Positions 1-7,994 of a stretch of 64,000 nt of DNA are shown here, piece after piece (positions within the stretch are counted from its first letter, which is position 1; each line of letters opens with the position of its first letter). A model generated the notes under the pieces. The model saw only the letters and a program-made list of their open reading frames with translations. It was not told the DNA's origin and did no database searches. Source of the stretch: Clostridia bacterium. GTDB taxonomy: Bacteria > Bacillota > Clostridia > TANB77 > CAG-508. The stretch lies in assembly GCA_017430135.1 (NCBI GenBank), contig JAFRNM010000001.1, positions 1-64,000 on the forward strand. Direction: 5' to 3'. The translations under genes were made by a program, and so were the position numbers.

Positions 1-164
1 CAAATATCTCCGAACTTCTTTTAAATGGTACAAATATGGGAGTTATTGAAGGCAGGAGACTTATTAATCAAAATCCTCACATTGATGCAGATATTCACAC
101 TCTTTTATGTGATTTTGTAAAAATGCAAGAAAAAAGTTATGAGGAACTTAAAAATTTTCTATAG
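1..164 (+). CDS. C-terminal end of an unknown protein (5' end outside window)
   Basis: An open frame runs from the window edge to TAG at 162-164, giving the last 53 residues of a protein. It contains LLLNGTNMGVIEGRR and ends EELKNFL; the tail looks helical and soluble. I do not recognise the family. It ends 16 bases before a tRNA-Phe 3' half, so by the usual geometry of tRNA-directed integration it is probably the last gene of an integrated element lying to the left. Confidence 0.5.
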   Translation, partial: NISELLLNGTNMGVIEGRRLINQNPHIDADIHTLLCDFVKMQEKSYEELKNFL

Positions 165-180
165 AATGTATAAGATAACA

Positions 181-230
181 GAGGACTGAAAATCCTTGTG
201 TCACTGGTTCAATTCCAGTTGAAGCCACCA
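181..230 (+). other. tRNA-Phe 3'-half remnant (attR-like site)
   Basis: The 50 bases match the 3' half of a tRNA-Phe: anticodon stem GAGGA/TCCTT around loop CTGAAAA (anticodon GAA), variable GTGTC, T arm ACTGG-TTCAATT-CCAGT, acceptor strand TGAAGCC, then ACCA. The 5' half is missing: upstream there is no GGCTTCA acceptor strand and no D arm, only the end of a reading frame. This is the expected product when an element integrates in the anticodon region of a tRNA gene and displaces the original 3' half. The chromosome would then be to the right and the element to the left. Confidence 0.8.
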
Positions 231-270
231 AAAAAACTTCGTGTTTACACGAAGTTTTTTATTTTTTTTT
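231..270 (+). terminator. Rho-independent terminator after the tRNA remnant
   Basis: A 13-bp stem (231-243 with 248-260, loop TTTA) is followed by a T-rich run. It sits directly after CCA, as the original tRNA terminator would. Confidence 0.85.
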
Positions 271-367
271 ATCAAATCTGTAACCAAAAAAATTCCCCCA
301 CATATTATATATCATACAAAGGAACAAACAAAAAAGAAAAAAGTTCTTTTGAAAGGGGGTCTAGACT

Positions 368-484
368 ATGCCAGAAAACAGAGGATGCGGAGGTTTTGGA
401 TTTGGTGATGATAACTGCTGCTGGATAATTATCCTTATATTATTAATATGCTGCTGCTGTGGAAACAACAGAGGTTGCTGCTAA
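368..484 (+). CDS. Small Cys/Gly-rich hydrophobic peptide, YjcZ-like (38 aa)
   Basis: ATG at 368 follows GAAAGGGGG. The 38-residue product has a Gly/Phe-rich head (GCGGFGFGDD), two Cys, a Trp and a hydrophobic stretch (IIILILLI) leading into a CCCC cluster, and ends GCC; eight of 38 residues are Cys. This layout resembles the small sporulation-associated YjcZ/YhzC-type membrane peptides of Firmicutes, which have a glycine-rich head and one hydrophobic helix, but the Cys content is higher. It is monocistronic, between the tRNA terminator and its own terminator at 512-540. The function is an inference from shape only. It is not an artefact of the tRNA region because it has its own RBS and stop. 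Confidence 0.6.
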   Translation: MPENRGCGGFGFGDDNCCWIIILILLICCCCGNNRGCC

Positions 485-511
485 TCCATAATTGATTTAA
501 AAATAAAAATT

Positions 512-540
512 CCTGACATAAATGTCAGGGATTTTTATTT
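512..540. terminator. Bidirectional terminator
   Basis: CCTGACA (512-518) pairs with TGTCAGG (523-529) around TAAA. A T run follows on the plus strand and an A run precedes it, so it can serve the 38-aa gene and the converging minus-strand gene. Confidence 0.75.
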
Positions 541-1332
541 ATATCTTATAAAATTATAATTACAATTTTGAGTTAGTGTTAATGCACCATCGTATAGAGA
601 TTTATCTTCGTTTTCAAGAGGTGGTTCAATATAAACAGTACATTTAAACTCTTGGTCTAAATTATTGGTAATAATTATATCAAATGAAATTTTGCATTGT
701 AAAGAATTGAGCAAAACTCCACACTTTTTTAGTAAAGAACCATCATAAGTTATTGGAGAACTTGTATCTGTAATTGTATAATCATTTTTAATATTTTCAT
801 TTATATAGCTTAAAACTATTGGGTTTGCACAATTATTATATAAAGTAGGTGTAGTTAAATCCTCTGAGTCATTAGAACTGATACTAAAATTTAAATCTTT
901 TTCGAAAATATTATCTTCTGGTATTACACTTTCAGCAAAAGATGTTAAATTTTTATAAGCCAACTTTTGTGACCCGATAGATGGCTTTTCAACATATTGT
1001 AAATTCTCTAATTTTACGCTTTTTAAAGTATTTTCTAAATTATTATCTTGACTATTATTATTCAAAAAAATTGCAATATCAGTATACTGATATAAGTTCT
1101 CAATTGTAAAATTACTTGCTACTGCATTCTTATTTTTGGCATTACAATTACTAAATAATACAATTTTATTTATCGAAAAAATTGTATTTTCATTTTTAGA
1201 AGCAAAATCTAGATAAACATTTTCACAATTTGACTTATTAAAAAATATGCCTAATACATTTGTCAAAAGCACTACAAATAGTATTACTAATATTATAAAA
1301 ATTGAAATGAATATAATTTTTTTCCTTTTCAA
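535..1332 (-). CDS. Membrane-anchored extracytoplasmic protein of unknown function
   Basis: 265 residues starting at TTG (1332) behind AAAGGAGG. The N-terminus is a short basic head (KRKK) followed by a strong hydrophobic segment at about residues 5-30, a signal anchor. The rest is polar, Asn/Ser-rich and probably beta-rich, with scattered Cys (for example SNCNAK and NNCANPIV), as in exported proteins. No catalytic motif is visible and I do not recognise the family. It stands alone on the minus strand, divergent from the wall glucosaminidase at 1606, with a structured repeat in the shared upstream region. Confidence 0.65.
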   Translation of the reverse strand: MKRKKIIFISIFIILVILFVVLLTNVLGIFFNKSNCENVYLDFASKNENTIFSINKIVLFSNCNAKNKNAVASNFTIENLYQYTDIAIFLNNNSQDNNLENTLKSVKLENLQYVEKPSIGSQKLAYKNLTSFAESVIPEDNIFEKDLNFSISSNDSEDLTTPTLYNNCANPIVLSYINENIKNDYTITDTSSPITYDGSLLKKCGVLLNSLQCKISFDIIITNNLDQEFKCTVYIEPPLENEDKSLYDGALTLTQNCNYNFIRYK

Positions 1333-1403
1333 AACTTGTCCTCCTTTGTATGCTATTACTATATTATAAATTTAAATTTTTGGCAATATGATTTTTATAA
1401 AAT

Positions 1404-1531
1404 GCTAAATATTATTATTTTCAAGCAACATTCGGGGGGACCGACAAATTACAGTATGTCAAAATATTTGAAAAATATTTTGTTGCATACTGTTATGCAG
1501 TTGGGAGTTGCAGAAAATAATAATATTTAGC
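1404..1531 (+). repeat. Structured hairpin element, copy 1 (candidate cis-RNA or MITE)
   Basis: The ends are a perfect 19-bp inverted repeat (1404-1422 with 1513-1531). Inside, GCAAC pairs with GTTGC, and a second long palindrome (ACAGTATG...CATACTGT) forms an inner stem. Unpaired motifs include CGGGGGGACC and GCAGTTGGGA. A second copy lies at 27835-27972 on the minus strand, with the same internal motifs but different, still complementary, stems. It lies 74 bases upstream of the gene at 1606 on the same strand. Confidence 0.8.
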
Positions 1532-1605
1532 TATAATACAAATTTTCCAAAAATTTAAATTGACAATTTTCTACATTTTGTTTACAATTATTTTAGGTGA
1601 TAAAT

Positions 1606-2799
1606 ATGAAAACTAAAGAAAAATTATACATATTATTTTTATTGATAATTTTTGCAATATCCATTTTCATATATATTATATTTTACAAAAATAAGACTTA
1701 TGCAAAAGAAAATAATACTTACACCTCAAATGTCAGAATTAGCAATGCAAAGCAGATAGATATATATGAAATAATAAAAAAGAATACTATGGAAAAACAG
1801 GAAGAAACAATTGAAACAATAGAAGAACCATTGGAATTTATTACAAAATATAAAACAAATGCTGATTTACCAAAGGGAACAATGCAAGTAATTCAAGAAG
1901 GAAGAGAAGGTATTCAACAAATATCAATAAAAAGAATTTACCAAAATGGAAATTTAATAGATGAACAGCAAATGGGAGTAAAAGTAAAAAAAGCTTCCAT
2001 TGATAAGATAGTGGAAATTGGCGGAGCTAAATATACAAGTTCATACAAAGTAAAAAAAGGAGATAGTGTGTATACTACAGCAGATAGAACAGAGATAATG
2101 TTTGAACCAAACGCTGAAAGCACTAAATTAACCACGATTGGCAAAAATAATGAATTTAAAATATTAGACTTAAATGATGATTGGTATAAAGTATCTGGAA
2201 CAGCTGGAACAGGCTGGATAAAAAAAGAAAGCACAACTTATATTAATCCAAATAAAGGATTTGACGAAGCTAAATATGGTGCAAAATCAAAAGAAGCATT
2301 AATGAAAGAATTAAGCTTTGGCATGAAATTGAATAAGCCAAGCGGATTGACGCTAGATCAATTCAAAAAAATACTATCAGATTCAAAAGATGTAAATAAA
2401 ATATTTGAACAAAATGCAGAATTTTTCTATTACATAGAAAAACAATATAATATAAATGGAGTATTTGTTGCCTCAATAGGAATTCACGAAAGTGCTTGGG
2501 GAACTTCAAAAATAGCAAGAGATAAGAAAAATTTATTTGGATATGGAGCCTATGATTCTAATCCATATGGGGGAGCATACTCATTTGAAAATTATTCGGA
2601 GGGGATAGATTTAATAGCAAGAGTTTTAACAAAATACTATTTAAATCCTGCAGGAACATCAATTTTTAATTCAGAAAAAGCAACAGGAAGTTATTATAAT
2701 GGACCAACATTATCAGGTGTTAACACAAGATATGCAACAGATAAAAATTGGGCAAACGGAGTGTATAATCACATGAAATATTTATATAATAAATTATAG
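1606..2799 (+). CDS. Secreted G5-SH3-glucosaminidase peptidoglycan hydrolase
   Basis: ATG at 1606 is chosen over GTG at 1597 because the GTG lies inside the SD (AGGTGA, 1595-1600). The 397-residue product has an N-terminal membrane segment (about residues 6-27), a G5 domain (about 60-130, with DLPKGTMQVIQEGREG), a bacterial SH3 domain (about 130-205, ending GTGWIKKES), and a C-terminal endo-beta-N-acetylglucosaminidase domain (about 245-397). The last contains IGIHESAWGTSKIA with the likely catalytic Glu, then KNLFGYGAYD and a terminal KNWANGVYNHM typical of LytD/GH73-like enzymes. It should cleave GlcNAc-MurNAc bonds at the cell surface for wall turnover. The hairpin element at 1404-1531 lies just upstream and could be in its leader. 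Confidence 0.9.
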   Translation: MKTKEKLYILFLLIIFAISIFIYIIFYKNKTYAKENNTYTSNVRISNAKQIDIYEIIKKNTMEKQEETIETIEEPLEFITKYKTNADLPKGTMQVIQEGREGIQQISIKRIYQNGNLIDEQQMGVKVKKASIDKIVEIGGAKYTSSYKVKKGDSVYTTADRTEIMFEPNAESTKLTTIGKNNEFKILDLNDDWYKVSGTAGTGWIKKESTTYINPNKGFDEAKYGAKSKEALMKELSFGMKLNKPSGLTLDQFKKILSDSKDVNKIFEQNAEFFYYIEKQYNINGVFVASIGIHESAWGTSKIARDKKNLFGYGAYDSNPYGGAYSFENYSEGIDLIARVLTKYYLNPAGTSIFNSEKATGSYYNGPTLSGVNTRYATDKNWANGVYNHMKYLYNKL

Positions 2800-2964
2800 A
2801 AGAATAAATACATTAAAATTGATGAAAATATATAAGAATTTGATTTTTTTTCATAAAAATTGTTGCTATTTTTTCAATAATATTGTATGATATATAGGTA
2901 AATAGTGTGAAAACAGAAAGTAAAAAAAACGTAGTATTTTTATATATAGAAGGGAATGAAAAAA

Positions 2965-3372
2965 ATGAAAAGTAAAGCAATAATAATATTAGCAATAGTA
3001 GCAATTTTGGCAATACTATTTTGCACACCTAAAGTATATGCAGAAAACAAAGTGCTAGATTCTAAAATTGAAAGCCAATTAGTAGAAATAAAAGAACATG
3101 AAGCTCAAACAATTGAAGACTATCAAGCTAGATATGGTTCAGAAGCTTATGGAACTGTTGCATATATATTAGAATTAGTTCGAGCATGGAGCATTCCACT
3201 TTGTTTTTTAGGAATAGCTATTGGAGCGGTACATAAATCAATTTTAGGTATACGTAAATTGGATACTCTAGAAAAGGGTAGAGGAATGGTTGTAATGTTC
3301 ATTACAATATTATTAATTTGCCAAATATTACCACTAGCATTTGCTTTAGTTGTAAAATTTGGAAGGGGGTAA
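2965..3372 (+). CDS. Pilin-like small secreted membrane protein (VirB2/TrbC-like topology)
   Basis: ATG 2965 is preferred to ATG 2956 because GAAGGG (2950-2954) is correctly spaced only for the former. The 135-residue product has a signal peptide (hydrophobic core, cleavage likely after VYAEN), a polar stretch of about 40 residues, and two hydrophobic helices (about 70-95 and 112-130) separated by a basic loop (KSILGIRKLD). That is the layout of VirB2/TrbC pilins of type IV secretion, but no conserved signature proves it. The stop is followed after 3 bases by the TadZ-like gene, so the two are co-transcribed and probably act together at the envelope. Confidence 0.55.
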   Translation: MKSKAIIILAIVAILAILFCTPKVYAENKVLDSKIESQLVEIKEHEAQTIEDYQARYGSEAYGTVAYILELVRAWSIPLCFLGIAIGAVHKSILGIRKLDTLEKGRGMVVMFITILLICQILPLAFALVVKFGRG

Positions 3373-3375
3373 CAA

Positions 3376-6096
3376 ATGAAAGTTTTATTTGCTGTAAGTA
3401 ATGAGGAGATATCAGAGGCAATAGTAAAAAGATATCAAAAACAATATAAGGAGATAATATCATACAAAAATGTCTATTACTTTAATGCAATATTAAAAGA
3501 AATACAAAAAGACAAAACTTATGATAGAATAGTAATAAGTGAAGAATTAGAGGCATTTACAAATACACAATATGAACAAATAGATAGATTTATATTTGAT
3601 AAATTGGATAGTATAAGTGATGAAGCAGCTAATACTAGAGGGGATAACACACCTATTATTTTAATTTGTTCAGATAGAAGAACAAAAGGCGAAGAAATGC
3701 TTGTAAAACTATTTGGAATTGGTATTTATGATGCTTTAATAGGAAATGATAGAGGAGTAGATGAGGTTTGTAATTTAATTCATAAATCTCGTTCTAAAAA
3801 GGAAGCAAAATTATATTATAAAATCGAGGCAGATGAAGTAAAATATCAATCTGAAAACGAAAATGATGTAAGTGAACAAGAAATCCAAAACATATTAGCA
3901 CATTATAAAAGACTTGGAAAAAATGAAGAAAAATATGTTACAAGTTTTGATAATATAGTTGCACAATATAATGATGCTCAATTAAGAATTATAAGCAAAT
4001 TCTTGCCATTAAATGTAAGAGCTGTTTTGGAAGAAAAATCACCAAAATATCAACAAATAATGTCATTTAATAATGCAGTTACAGATAGCATAAGAAAACC
4101 TAAAAAAACACAAAGCTTAGGACCAAGCGGTAAACTATTAAGACCTAAAAATAAAACAGTAATGCCTACAGAGCCTATAGTTATACCAAATGCTGTTGAT
4201 ACTGAAAATGTTAAAAAATTGACAAGAAATAAAGCAGAAAAAGTTGATAACGGAATTCAAGGAATTGAAGAAACATTAAATGATTTTGAAGAGTCTACAA
4301 CAAATAGTTTTGACAATGCTTTTTCAGAAAAGCAAGGTAACTACAATCCTTTTGAACAAAATAGTTCTCAAAATCAAAGTGATTATAATCCGTTTGGACA
4401 AGACAATTCTCAAAATCAAGATGCGTATGATCCATTTTCACCAAATAATAATCAAACTCAAGGAGGTTATAATCCATTTGCGCAAAGTAATATGCAATTT
4501 GAAAACTTTACAAACTTCAATAATGGTATAACAAATAATATTCAAAACGAAATTTCAGAAGAACCAAAAAGAAGAGGAAGAAAACCAAAAAATATTGAAG
4601 AAGTTGAAGAAACAATTCAAGCTCAAGCACCAAAAAGAAGAGGAAGGCCAAGAAAAAATCCAGTAGTTGAGCAAGAAGATGATAGCATTCTTCCTGGATT
4701 CGAAACACCAAATACAAATTATCAAGCACGAGAAAATGATGATGGATTACTACCAGGATTTGAAGATATAAATAAAAATGATAGTGTTCTACCAGGCTTT
4801 GATAATAACGATAGTAATATATTGCCAGGATTTGAAGATGATGATAACGATAGCAATATATTACCAGGTTTTGAAGAAGAAAATAACGATAATAACACAT
4901 TACCAGGCTTTGACAGTTTTGAAGAAGAAAATGAAATGAATAGTAATCCAAACATAGACTTTGGACAAGATAATTCAAATAGTACACAATTTTCAGGCTT
5001 TGAGGATTTTAGTACAAATAAAAACAATACAACAAATTATGAGGAAAATAATCAATTTAATAGTAATCAATATGAGAATAACCAATTTGTAAACAACCAG
5101 TTTGATAGTAATCAATTTGGAAACAATCAGTTTGACAATAATCAATTCAGAAATAACCAATTTAACAATAACCAATATAATTATAATCAAACACCATCAT
5201 ATGATGCACAATTGGGAGATTTATCAAGATTATTAACAGCAAATAAAAAAATTGCAACATTTGTTGGAACAAGCAAAAATGGTACATCTTTTATAGTAAA
5301 CAATCTTGCAGAATATGCTTCTTCTATGGGAATAAACGTAGCAATATTAGACACAACAAAAAATAAAAATTCATACTACATTTATACAAAAAATGAAGAA
5401 GAATTAAGACAAATTGCAGGAAATTGTTTAGGAAACTTAGTAAGCGGACAAGCAAAAGGAATAAGTGTAAACAAAAATCTAACAGTTTATACATCTTTGC
5501 CAGAAGATAGAGAAGAACTGGAAAATGTAAATGCAATATTAGAAACACTAGTTAGAGTACATGATTTAATATTGATAGATTGTGATTTTGATACACCTTA
5601 TGGATATTTTGCAAATGCACAAGAAATATATCTTGTACAATCATATGATATCCTTACAATTCAACCATTAACAGCATTTATGAGAGAATTAAAAGCACAA
5701 AATATATTAGATCAAAGTAAATTAAAAATATTATTAAACAAACATGTAAAAGTTAGAGGAATATCTGAAAAAACAATTGTTGGAGGAATGTCAAAATATA
5801 ATGATCCTGCAATGTCATTCATGACAGACTTGTTTGATATAAATGCAGTTAAATTTATGACAATTCAGTTTGAACAAGACATTTATACAAGATATTTAGA
5901 AAGTGTAATAAATTGTGATGTGTCAATAAAAGGATATTCAAAAACATTTATACAAACACTAAAAGAATTATGCAATTGGGTATATCAAAATTCAATGGGA
6001 AATAATACATATAGACCACAATCAAATTCATATAATAATTCAACATTTTCAGCAAATATGAATGATACACTAAATCAAATGAGAAGAAAATATTAA
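3376..6096 (+). CDS. TadZ/CpaE-like atypical receiver plus MinD-type ATPase with long low-complexity linker
   Basis: 906 residues. The N-terminal ~140 look like an atypical response-regulator receiver (MKVLFAVSNEEISEAI, later ILICSDRR), as in CpaE/TadZ. The C-terminal ~270 (from about 615) look like a MinD/ParA ATPase fold: IATFVGTSKNGTS at the P-loop position, AILDTTKNKN, and LILIDCDFDTP as Walker B. The P-loop lacks the Lys-Gly-Gly-x-Gly-Lys pattern, so ATP hydrolysis is doubtful. The linker (about 230-610) is Asn/Gln-rich and carries two AT-hook-like basic motifs (RRGRKPKN and RRGRPRKNP, about 399-430), six LPGF repeats (about 438-515) and many NNQF repeats. TadZ proteins localise pilus machines. 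No tadA or other Tad gene is present in the window. Confidence 0.7.
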   Translation: MKVLFAVSNEEISEAIVKRYQKQYKEIISYKNVYYFNAILKEIQKDKTYDRIVISEELEAFTNTQYEQIDRFIFDKLDSISDEAANTRGDNTPIILICSDRRTKGEEMLVKLFGIGIYDALIGNDRGVDEVCNLIHKSRSKKEAKLYYKIEADEVKYQSENENDVSEQEIQNILAHYKRLGKNEEKYVTSFDNIVAQYNDAQLRIISKFLPLNVRAVLEEKSPKYQQIMSFNNAVTDSIRKPKKTQSLGPSGKLLRPKNKTVMPTEPIVIPNAVDTENVKKLTRNKAEKVDNGIQGIEETLNDFEESTTNSFDNAFSEKQGNYNPFEQNSSQNQSDYNPFGQDNSQNQDAYDPFSPNNNQTQGGYNPFAQSNMQFENFTNFNNGITNNIQNEISEEPKRRGRKPKNIEEVEETIQAQAPKRRGRPRKNPVVEQEDDSILPGFETPNTNYQARENDDGLLPGFEDINKNDSVLPGFDNNDSNILPGFEDDDNDSNILPGFEEENNDNNTLPGFDSFEEENEMNSNPNIDFGQDNSNSTQFSGFEDFSTNKNNTTNYEENNQFNSNQYENNQFVNNQFDSNQFGNNQFDNNQFRNNQFNNNQYNYNQTPSYDAQLGDLSRLLTANKKIATFVGTSKNGTSFIVNNLAEYASSMGINVAILDTTKNKNSYYIYTKNEEELRQIAGNCLGNLVSGQAKGISVNKNLTVYTSLPEDREELENVNAILETLVRVHDLILIDCDFDTPYGYFANAQEIYLVQSYDILTIQPLTAFMRELKAQNILDQSKLKILLNKHVKVRGISEKTIVGGMSKYNDPAMSFMTDLFDINAVKFMTIQFEQDIYTRYLESVINCDVSIKGYSKTFIQTLKELCNWVYQNSMGNNTYRPQSNSYNNSTFSANMNDTLNQMRRKY

Positions 6097-6113
6097 AATA
6101 GGGGGAAAAACAA

Positions 6114-7241
6114 GTGGCAGTAGCAATAGTAGTAATTCTTGTAATAATAGTCATTGGGCTAATAATATACAACCTAAATATACACAAGAAAATACAAACA
6201 TTTAACAATATAAATCAAAGAATAAACAATTTATCTATTGTTCAAGATTTTATGAGTATAGTTGGTGAACGAATTTCTGTTGATCAAAAAATTCAAAAAA
6301 TGAATGATACTTTAATAGAAAAATATGAAATTAAATATTCTACAATAGTAGTATTTGATGGTGCAGAATATACTATAAAAGCTTCAAATGTAGATAGAAA
6401 ACACTGGAACTCATTAAAAGCATTGCAAAATGTAGATATGTTTAAAGATAGTATTGCTACCGCAACCCCAAAATATGTTACAGTAAATGAGGAAGGCGAA
6501 AGACTTCCATATCAACAAGTAGAATTTGGCAGAGCAAAATCTGCCATATTCTTCCCATTATATATAGATAATGTATATATTGGATATTGGATTATAGAAA
6601 GCGGTACACCTCATGACTTTGATAATGTAGATATTACAATTTTAGATGTTGTAAAAGACAATATGGTTTCAGTTTTGAAAAATGTTGTACATCAAAAAAC
6701 ACTAGAAGCATTAGATAGAATTGACAAATTTACCGGGCTAGATTCTGAAGCATATCTATACGGAGATGGTAAAAAAGTAATAGACAAATATACAATGTCA
6801 ACAGTTTGTATGTTTAAAATTACAAATCTTGAAGATATTAATAAAAAGTGTTCAAGAGAACTTGGAAATAAGGTTTTAACAGAAGTGAGCAATTACTTTA
6901 AACAAAACCTTACAAATGAGTACATAATTGTAAGATATATGGGACCTAAATTTGCAATTGTTTTTTCAGGGGTAGAATTAAATGGAGTTGTAGAATTTTT
7001 AAATGATAATAAAGAAGAAATAGAGAAACTACAAATTTCTTTAGAAAAAATTGAAGAAAATCCTGAGGAAAATAAAACAGCTAAAAAGGGTAGAAAGAAA
7101 AAACAAGTAATTGTTAGTCCAAGACTAAATTTTGCGGTATCTACATATTATAAAGGTACAGGTTTAGAAGAAGTGCTTAAAAAACTAGAAAACTACTTAG
7201 ACTCAGCTCCAGCAGGAGAAAATGATATAAATAATATTTAA
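6114..7241 (+). CDS. Membrane-anchored GAF plus degenerate GGDEF protein
   Basis: GTG start at 6114 behind AGGGGG. The 375-residue product has one N-terminal helix (about residues 2-19), a coiled region, a GAF-like sensor domain (about 45-190, with SAIFFPLYIDNVYIGYWIIES) and a GGDEF-like domain (about 205-360). At the active loop, RYMGPKFAIVFSG replaces the usual RYGGDEFAILLPG, so the first Gly, the Asp and the Glu of the signature are lost and cyclase activity is unlikely. It may bind nucleotides or act as a scaffold. It is 17 bases after the TadZ-like gene, with ireB following, so this envelope group and the ireB-ruvX operon appear to be one transcription unit. Confidence 0.75.
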   Translation: MAVAIVVILVIIVIGLIIYNLNIHKKIQTFNNINQRINNLSIVQDFMSIVGERISVDQKIQKMNDTLIEKYEIKYSTIVVFDGAEYTIKASNVDRKHWNSLKALQNVDMFKDSIATATPKYVTVNEEGERLPYQQVEFGRAKSAIFFPLYIDNVYIGYWIIESGTPHDFDNVDITILDVVKDNMVSVLKNVVHQKTLEALDRIDKFTGLDSEAYLYGDGKKVIDKYTMSTVCMFKITNLEDINKKCSRELGNKVLTEVSNYFKQNLTNEYIIVRYMGPKFAIVFSGVELNGVVEFLNDNKEEIEKLQISLEKIEENPEENKTAKKGRKKKQVIVSPRLNFAVSTYYKGTGLEEVLKKLENYLDSAPAGENDINNI

Positions 7242-7255
7242 TTTGGAGGTAAATT

Positions 7256-7507
7256 ATGGAATTTGACAAAACAATGAATTTTAAAGTTGAAAAGGAAACT
7301 ACAAACCAAACTAGAGAAATATTAAGAGAAGTATATGAGGCTTTAGTTGAAAAAGGATATAATCCAATAAATCAATTAGTTGGTTATATATTATCAGGTG
7401 ACCCAACATATATAACTAGCCATAACAATGCAAGAAATAAAATTAGAACAATCGAAAGAGACGAACTTTTAGAAAAACTAGTAAAAAATTATATAGGAAT
7501 AGAATAA
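7256..7507 (+). CDS. ireB: IreB family regulatory phosphoprotein (UPF0297)
   Basis: 83 residues, the normal length, with the family landmarks [41 protein letters not shown] and a C-terminal [11 protein letters not shown]. IreB proteins are substrates of the PASTA kinase IreK in enterococci and affect cell-envelope stress and cephalosporin tolerance. A strong GGAGGT is 8 bases before ATG. The stop is separated by a single base from the ruvX start, the conserved ireB-ruvX-DUF1292 order of Firmicutes; here alaS, often upstream, is replaced by the TadZ/GGDEF genes. Confidence 0.95.
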   Translation: MEFDKTMNFKVEKETTNQTREILREVYEALVEKGYNPINQLVGYILSGDPTYITSHNNARNKIRTIERDELLEKLVKNYIGIE

Positions 7508-7508
7508 T

Positions 7509-7922
7509 ATGAGAGTTTTAGGACTAGATTATGGTGAAGCACGAGTAGGAGTAGCAATAACGGACGAATTAAATATAACAGCACAGGGGTTAGAGACAAT
7601 ACAAAGAAACAATTCAGACAAAATAGTATTAAGAAGGCTAGATGAAATAATGGCCATATATCAAATTGATACAATTGTTGTTGGATTGCCACTTACTTTA
7701 AAAGGAACCAAATCAGAAAGAACAATAAAAACTGAAGAGTTTATACACAAATTAAAATGTAAATATAATAATCTAAAAATAGAAACAGTAGATGAACGAT
7801 TAACAACAGTTCAAGCACATTCAACAATGAATTTACTTGGAGTTAAAAATTCACAAAAACGCGGAATTGTAGATACGATATCTGCTGTATATATATTAGA
7901 AGTATATATAAATAAAAAATGA
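7509..7922 (+). CDS. ruvX: Putative Holliday junction resolvase RuvX (YqgF)
   Basis: 137 residues, usual length. It has the RNase H-like landmarks LGLDYGEARVGVAITDE at the N-terminus (catalytic Asp), VVGLPL in the middle and ETVDERLTT near residue 95 before a C-terminal VDTISAVYILE (second Asp). YqgF/RuvX proteins act on Holliday junctions or in rRNA 5' processing. The start is one base after the ireB stop, with the RBS inside ireB. Confidence 0.95.
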   Translation: MRVLGLDYGEARVGVAITDELNITAQGLETIQRNNSDKIVLRRLDEIMAIYQIDTIVVGLPLTLKGTKSERTIKTEEFIHKLKCKYNNLKIETVDERLTTVQAHSTMNLLGVKNSQKRGIVDTISAVYILEVYINKK

Positions 7923-7994
7923 TTTTTAAAAATTTATTGAATAATAATTCGATAGATGTTAAAATAAAAATATTAAATTTGAAAGGAGAAAAAA

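Noticed and set aside
198..428. 76-codon frame over the tRNA remnant and terminator
   Set aside because: It reads through a tRNA half, a terminator hairpin and the real 38-aa gene in another frame; no RBS at its start.
1336..1530. 64-codon frame inside the hairpin element
   Set aside because: It is contained in the paired structure, has no RBS and is not preserved in the second copy.
4517..4987. Long minus-strand frames over the TadZ-like linker
   Set aside because: Shadows caused by low-complexity Asn/Asp/Glu codons; Leu/Tyr-rich, no RBS.
5041..5190. Tandem DNA repeat (AATCAATTT-like units)
   Set aside because: In frame within the TadZ-like gene and encodes NNQF repeats, so it is a protein repeat.
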